Assembly: GCF_002754315.1 (NCBI RefSeq) | Contig: NZ_PEFE01000001.1 | Location: 558,001 to 622,000 of the forward strand | Length of the DNA stretch: 64,000 nucleotides | Reading direction: 5' to 3' | From: Flavobacterium sp. 11 | GTDB taxonomy: Bacteria; Bacteroidota; Bacteroidia; Flavobacteriales; Flavobacteriaceae | Shown: positions 59,678-64,000 of the stretch, piece after piece | Layout of the letters: each line of letters begins with the position of its first letter | Numbering within the stretch: position 1 is the stretch's first letter | The notes under the pieces: model-generated | The model's input: only the letters and a program-made list of their open reading frames with translations | What the model was told of the DNA's origin: nothing | Databases searched by the model: none | Made by a program: the position numbers and the translations under genes

Positions 59678-61048
59678 CTAACTAAACTCTTTATCAGGAT
59701 TATATCCTAAATACGACATGGATTGTTCTTTGAAAACAACACCATATTCCTCTAACTCTTTCAAAATAGGCACATAGACTTCTTTACTAATAGGCAATTG
59801 AACTCCCGGAGTCGTGATTTTACCATTCAAGATTAATAAAGTTGCCATTGCAACGGGCAAACCCACGGTTTTTGCCATTGCAGTATAGGTTTGATCGTCG
59901 CCAATACAAACCATTTTTGAATCTATTTGTTCTTTCTTGCCATTTAATTCGTATCCAAATTTGTGATACATGACAATCATATCTTTATCTTTAGGTTGAA
60001 GTGTCCAACTATCACTGAGTATTTTCTCTAAAATTTGAGCCGGAGTAGCATTCTTCAACCCTACTTTTTTATCACGATTGAACAAATCTAATTCTAACAA
60101 TTTATCCCACATGATGTCATCTTGGTCAATTTTTAGAATCAAACGCGTTTTAATTTCTACAGAATCCGTGGGATGATATGGTAAAAAAGAATTTACAAAT
60201 TCTCTGTAGCTCATGTTTTCAGAATCTTCCATGATGTAACTATCATCTGTCATTCCTAACTGAACAAACATATTCCAAGCTTTAGAGAAACCAACTCTCC
60301 GAATCGTTCCTCTGTATAAAGTAAGCACATTGTCTAAACCATACACACTTCGATATTTCAAGGAATCCCGATTCGAATACGCTTCAAATCGACCATAACC
60401 CTCAACATCCAAAAACTCCGTTCTGCGAAACAAATTACAATACGGAATGTATTTATAAGTACCTTCCTGAATAAACTTGGCAGCGCCACCTTGACCTGCA
60501 AGAACTACATTACGTGGTGCCCAGGTAAATTTGTAATTCCAAAGATTCGTATCGGATTCCGGAGCTACAAGACCGCCACAAAAAGATTCAAAAAGAAGCA
60601 TTTCTCCGCCTTTTTCTTTAATCTCATCAATCACTTTCATTGCGCTCATGTGGTCAATCCCAGGATCAAGTCCAATTTCATTCATGAAAATCAGATTGTT
60701 CTCTTTGGCTGCAGCATCTAATTCCTGCATGGCATCACTCACGTAGGAAGCGGTAACCAAATGCTTTTTGTAAACAATACAATCCTTAGCTACCTCAATA
60801 TGCAAATGAGCCGGCAACATCGAAATAACAATATTGGCTTTCTCAATAGCTGCTTTTCTTTGATTTTCATCAAAAATATCTAAGGCAATCGCCGTTGCAT
60901 TGGGATGATTATTTGTCTTTTTTTCAGCTAATGCCAATGACAAATCACCAATTATAAGATGCAAGTTCTCTTTTTCTGATTTACTTAAAAGATAATGTAT
61001 CAAAGATGAAGCTGATCTTCCTGCCCCGATGATTAAAATTGTTTTCAT
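59678..61048 (-). CDS. Saccharopine dehydrogenase-like protein
   Basis: A 456-residue NAD(P)-binding protein. The N-terminus TILIIGAGRSASSLIHYLL is a Rossmann motif, with DAMQELDAAAKENNLIFMNE and GLDPGIDHMSAMKVIDEI typical of the LYS9-type saccharopine dehydrogenase branch. In Bacteroidota this gene is common and its true substrate is often untested; lysine breakdown or a related reductive step is likely. It is monocistronic, with the 44-bp hairpin as terminator. Confidence 0.9.
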   Translation of the reverse strand: MKTILIIGAGRSASSLIHYLLSKSEKENLHLIIGDLSLALAEKKTNNHPNATAIALDIFDENQRKAAIEKANIVISMLPAHLHIEVAKDCIVYKKHLVTASYVSDAMQELDAAAKENNLIFMNEIGLDPGIDHMSAMKVIDEIKEKGGEMLLFESFCGGLVAPESDTNLWNYKFTWAPRNVVLAGQGGAAKFIQEGTYKYIPYCNLFRRTEFLDVEGYGRFEAYSNRDSLKYRSVYGLDNVLTLYRGTIRRVGFSKAWNMFVQLGMTDDSYIMEDSENMSYREFVNSFLPYHPTDSVEIKTRLILKIDQDDIMWDKLLELDLFNRDKKVGLKNATPAQILEKILSDSWTLQPKDKDMIVMYHKFGYELNGKKEQIDSKMVCIGDDQTYTAMAKTVGLPVAMATLLILNGKITTPGVQLPISKEVYVPILKELEEYGVVFKEQSMSYLGYNPDKEFS

Positions 61049-61201
61049 TTTTTATAATTATAACACAAACATACAAAATTGTTGTATTTATAACAAATAG
61101 TGTTGCAAAAAAAATTATGTAAGTTGTAAAACCTGATTTATAATCAATCAACAACTAAAAAAGTATCTTATAAATCGTTTTTAATTTAAAGAGATATGAG
61201 A

Positions 61202-61209
61202 TACTTTTG
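61202..61209 (+). promoter_or_regulatory. Promoter -7 box deciding the DUF423 start
   Basis: TACTTTTG fits TAnnTTTG. It lies inside the longer possible reading frame (from 61196), which supports the ATG at 61229 as the true start. Confidence 0.5.
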
Positions 61210-61228
61210 CAATAAAAACAACACTAAC

Positions 61229-61621
61229 ATGGACAAAAGGATACTTTCAACAGGAGCTATTTTAGGAATGATTGCTATAATTCTTGGTGCTTTTGGCGCA
61301 CATGCCCTAAAAAAAGTACTGTCTATTGAACAATTATCTACTTTTGAAACCGGAGTACGCTATCAAATGTACCATGCGCTATTTTTATTGTTTTTTGGAC
61401 TAATGAAAGATATCCCTCAAAAAACAAAAAAAGTAATCTATTTTTTAGTCCTTTTTGGTGTAATTTTATTCTCTGGGTCTATTTATTTATTAGCGACAAA
61501 CGACCTTACTTCTTTTGATTTTAAAATTATAGGATTCGTTACTCCTATTGGCGGACTCCTATTAATACTGGGCTGGGGCGTTTTATTGATGAATATTATG
61601 AATAAAAAATCACAAAATTAG
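61229..61621 (+). CDS. DUF423 membrane protein
   Basis: A 130-residue protein with four helices from the ATG at 61229. Family signature: GAILGMIAIILGAFGAHALK near the N-terminus, then FETGVRYQMYHALFLLFFGL (about residue 40), and PIGGLLLILGWGVL at the end. Length matches the usual 120-130 residues of DUF423, whereas a start at 61196 would add 11 polar residues upstream of a promoter box. Function unknown. Confidence 0.88.
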   Translation: MDKRILSTGAILGMIAIILGAFGAHALKKVLSIEQLSTFETGVRYQMYHALFLLFFGLMKDIPQKTKKVIYFLVLFGVILFSGSIYLLATNDLTSFDFKIIGFVTPIGGLLLILGWGVLLMNIMNKKSQN

Positions 61622-61652
61622 AAGAATCAAAGGCTATCTAAAATATAATTTC

Positions 61653-61660
61653 TACTTTTG
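61653..61660 (+). promoter_or_regulatory. Promoter -7 box of pckA
   Basis: TACTTTTG ends 36 bases before the pckA ATG at 61697. Because it overlaps the only upstream alternative start (TTG at 61658), the ATG start is favoured. Confidence 0.5.
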
Positions 61661-61696
61661 CAGTCTATAAAAAAGAAACTACACAACAATAAATTT

Positions 61697-63298
61697 ATGG
61701 ACAATAACACGCTTTTCTCGCAATCGATTTCGTTAAAAGAATTAGGAATTGAAAATGCAAAAATTCATTACCAGTTATCCCCTGAAGAATTACACGACAT
61801 AACCATAAAATTAGGTCAAGGAATTGAAAGCTCAACCGGTGCATTAGCAGTAAATACAGGCGAATATACTGGCCGTTCTCCTCAAGACCGATATATAGTA
61901 AAAGACAGCATCAGTGAAAATCAAGTTTGGTGGGGAAAAGTAAATATCCCTTTTGAATCAGATGCTTTTGAAGCACTTTACAATAAAGTAACCTCCTATT
62001 TGTCCAACAAAGAAGTTTATGTAAGAGATTCATACGTATGTTCTGATCCAAATTACAGATTAAATATTCGCGTAATCACAGAAACTCCTTGGGCAAATTT
62101 ATTTTGTTACAATATGTTTTTGAGACCAGAAATGGACGAATTATCAAACTTCGACCCAGAATGGACTTTACTTTGCGTGCCTAGCTTTATGGCAGATCCT
62201 GTTATAGACGGAACTCGTCAAAGCAATTTTGCAATTCTTGACTTTACTCGAAAAGTAGTTTTGATAGGCGGAACCGGTTACACAGGTGAAATGAAAAAAG
62301 GGATTTTCTCTGCATTGAATTTCATTTTACCAGTTTTCAAAAACACATTACCAATGCACTGTAGTGCCAATGTTGGAAAAGACGGAGATACTGCTATTTT
62401 CTTTGGATTATCAGGAACCGGAAAAACAACTTTATCTGCGGATCCAAACAGAAAATTAATTGGTGATGATGAGCATGGCTGGACTAATGAAAATACAGTT
62501 TTCAACTTTGAAGGTGGTTGTTATGCAAAAGTCATCAACCTTTCTGAAGAAAACGAACCCGATATTTTTAGAGCTATAAAAAAAGGAGCAATCCTAGAAA
62601 ATGTAGTCCTAAATAAAGACACTAATGAAGTTGATTTTGAAGATATTTCAATCACACAAAACACCAGAGTAAGCTATCCTATTTATCATATTGATAACAT
62701 TCAGCCTGGCTCTATTGGGAAAAATCCAAAGAATATATTTTTCTTAACTGCCGATTCATTCGGAATATTGCCTCCAATCTCTAAACTTACTCCGGGGCAG
62801 GCTGCATACCACTTTATTTCTGGTTACACGGCAAAAGTTGCAGGAACAGAAGCTGGAATTACAGAACCTCAGCCTAATTTTTCGGCTTGTTTTGGCGCAC
62901 CATTTATGCCTTTGCACCCAACAAAATATGCTGAAATGTTGAGTAAAAAAATGAAAGATGCCAATGTAAAAGTTTGGTTAATCAATACGGGTTGGACAGG
63001 CGGTCCTTACGGAATAGGAAGCAGAATGAAATTAAAATACACACGTGCTATGATTACCGCTGCATTAAACGGAGAATTAGACGATGTGGCTTACGAAAAT
63101 CACAAAGTATTTGGAATTGCAAAACCGCAAACCTGTCCAAATGTTCCTAGTGAAATATTAAATCCAAGAAATACCTGGGAAAATCCTAAACTATACGATA
63201 AAAAAGCGGTGGAATTAGCTCAAAAGTTCAAAGCTAACTTCGCCAAATTCGAAGAATTTGCCAACGCCGAAATTATGGCAGGAGCACCATTAGCTTAA
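61697..63298 (+). CDS. pckA: Phosphoenolpyruvate carboxykinase (ATP)
   Basis: A 533-residue gluconeogenic enzyme converting oxaloacetate and ATP to PEP, ADP and CO2. Signatures are TGEYTGRSPQDRYIVKD (about residue 55), MHCSANVGKDGDTAIFFGLSG, the P-loop GLSGTGKTTLSADP (about residues 238-251), the metal site LIGDDEHGW, and WLINTGWTGGPYGIGSRM near the C-terminus. It links carboxylate growth (acetate, propionate) to sugar synthesis. It has its own promoter and terminator. Confidence 0.96.
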   Translation: MDNNTLFSQSISLKELGIENAKIHYQLSPEELHDITIKLGQGIESSTGALAVNTGEYTGRSPQDRYIVKDSISENQVWWGKVNIPFESDAFEALYNKVTSYLSNKEVYVRDSYVCSDPNYRLNIRVITETPWANLFCYNMFLRPEMDELSNFDPEWTLLCVPSFMADPVIDGTRQSNFAILDFTRKVVLIGGTGYTGEMKKGIFSALNFILPVFKNTLPMHCSANVGKDGDTAIFFGLSGTGKTTLSADPNRKLIGDDEHGWTNENTVFNFEGGCYAKVINLSEENEPDIFRAIKKGAILENVVLNKDTNEVDFEDISITQNTRVSYPIYHIDNIQPGSIGKNPKNIFFLTADSFGILPPISKLTPGQAAYHFISGYTAKVAGTEAGITEPQPNFSACFGAPFMPLHPTKYAEMLSKKMKDANVKVWLINTGWTGGPYGIGSRMKLKYTRAMITAALNGELDDVAYENHKVFGIAKPQTCPNVPSEILNPRNTWENPKLYDKKAVELAQKFKANFAKFEEFANAEIMAGAPLA

Positions 63299-63319
63299 GT
63301 TAATATTAATTCAAAACCA

Positions 63320-63354
63320 ATAGAGCCGTTCGTAAAGAGCGGCTCTATTTTTAT
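63320..63354 (+). terminator. Terminator after pckA
   Basis: Stem AATAGAGCCG with CGGCTCTATT, 11-base loop, followed by T-rich sequence. Confidence 0.85.
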
Positions 63355-63415
63355 ATATAAAAATCGTTAATTAAAAACATATCAACTATTTATACCAATA
63401 TTCATTTTTTGGCGT

Positions 63416-63423
63416 TAAATTTG
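63416..63423 (+). promoter_or_regulatory. Promoter -7 box of the DUF4407 gene
   Basis: TAAATTTG matches TAnnTTTG, 30 bases before the ATG at 63454. No good -33 element was seen. Confidence 0.45.
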
Positions 63424-63453
63424 CAACCATCAATCAATCAAAAAAAATCAATC

Positions 63454-64000
63454 ATGTTAAAACAATTTTTCATCCTTTGTTCCGGAGCTGACAAAGACCT
63501 TCTTGAAGGCTGTTCCGAAGGCGAACAAACCAAATACGTCGGTATTGGCGCCACTGTTTTCTTCACCGCCGTCATGGCTTTTCTTGCCAGTTCTTATGCA
63601 CTATTTACCGTTTTTGACAGTATATATCCCGCAATCGCTTTTGGTATCGTTTGGAGTTTACTTATTTTTAATTTGGACCGTTTTATTGTTTCCACTATTC
63701 GAAAAAGAGACCAGTTTGGAAGTGAATTTCTGCAGGCAACTCCTCGAATTATTTTAGCGATAATCATTGCAATAGTGATTTCAAAACCATTGGAAATTAA
63801 AATTTTCGAAAAGGAAATTAATACCGTTTTATTAAAAGAGAAAAATGCCATGGCTTTGAATAACAAAAAGGAAGTGGCGAATTATTTCAAGTCCGATTTA
63901 GACAAAAACAAAGCTGAAATAGCAGGTTTGAAATCGGAAATTACCAAGAAAGAAAAAGAAGTCAATACACTTTATGAAACGTATATCACAGAGGCCGAAG
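63454..64000 (+). CDS. DUF4407 membrane protein, partial
   Basis: The first 182 residues are in the window; the gene runs off the right edge. It starts MLKQFFILCSGADKDLLEGC and has helices at about residues 30-50, 60-77 and 92-110, with NLDRFIVSTIRK between. A charged coiled-coil region (Lys/Glu-rich, from residue 120) follows. This matches DUF4407, a family of membrane proteins with a large soluble coiled-coil loop and unknown function. Confidence 0.85.
   Translation, partial: MLKQFFILCSGADKDLLEGCSEGEQTKYVGIGATVFFTAVMAFLASSYALFTVFDSIYPAIAFGIVWSLLIFNLDRFIVSTIRKRDQFGSEFLQATPRIILAIIIAIVISKPLEIKIFEKEINTVLLKEKNAMALNNKKEVANYFKSDLDKNKAEIAGLKSEITKKEKEVNTLYETYITEAE

Overview
This window is chromosomal DNA from a member of the Bacteroidota, most likely Flavobacterium or a close relative. 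Pointers are low GC, Bacteroidota promoter -7 boxes (TAnnTTTG), a SusC/SusD/SusE starch-utilisation operon, a type IX secretion sorting domain on an amylase, a MoaC-MoaB fusion, and intergenic repeats of a kind I associate with flavobacteria from memory. Species assignment is inference. No rRNA operon, CRISPR array, integrase or phage region was seen. One tRNA gene (Leu, anticodon TAG) is present.

Layout. 1-2.7 kb: a partial cupin gene, a MarR-GNAT fusion and a secreted M28 peptidase, all on the minus strand. 3.0-3.7 kb: a REP-associated tyrosine transposase bounded by perfect 32-bp inverted repeats. 3.9-10.5 kb: a minus-strand molybdenum cofactor operon (moeA, mobA, SUMT, moaD, moeB-rhodanese, moaE, moaCB, moaA). 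The siroheme methyltransferase in it suggests the operon serves nitrate/nitrite metabolism, but the molybdoenzyme itself is not here.

10.8-21.8 kb: a plus-strand short-chain carboxylate locus with an InsA-like zinc-ribbon regulator, porin, MHS-type MFS transporter, two small membrane proteins, an SLC5-STAC-histidine kinase, a receiver-only response regulator, propionyl-CoA synthetase and acetyl-CoA synthetase. It looks like one system that senses, imports and activates acetate/propionate.

21.9-40.4 kb: a starch/maltodextrin utilisation locus. Outer-membrane binding and uptake (SusC, SusD, SusE) and a T9SS-secreted GH13 lie on the minus strand. A divergent LacI regulator, MFS sugar importer, beta-phosphoglucomutase, GH65 maltose phosphorylase, an exported cyclomaltodextrinase-like GH13 and a lipoprotein GH13 lie on the plus strand. 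Starch would be cut outside, imported, trimmed in the periplasm, and maltose phosphorolysed inside to glucose and glucose-6-phosphate.

40.5-58.1 kb: mostly housekeeping genes. These include a phosphodiesterase, a flavoprotein, TspO, two mevalonate pathway genes with a possible orphan antitoxin-like ORF between them, a two-component pair, a UbiA prenyltransferase, a pseudouridine synthase, DUF885 and M20 peptidases, tRNA-Leu, and a lipoprotein-BlaI-BlaR1/TonB regulatory unit.

58.1-59.7 kb is the most unusual stretch. A TIR-domain gene with a one-base frame break sits between two 44-bp direct repeats that are near-identical copies of the same terminator. An attC-like inverted-repeat structure lies directly after the gene. 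It looks like a small mobile, probably defensive, cassette inserted between BlaR1 and a saccharopine dehydrogenase-like gene. The frame break falls exactly on a canonical -1 slippery heptamer. 61-64 kb: a DUF423 membrane protein, ATP-dependent PEP carboxykinase, and a DUF4407 membrane protein cut by the window end.
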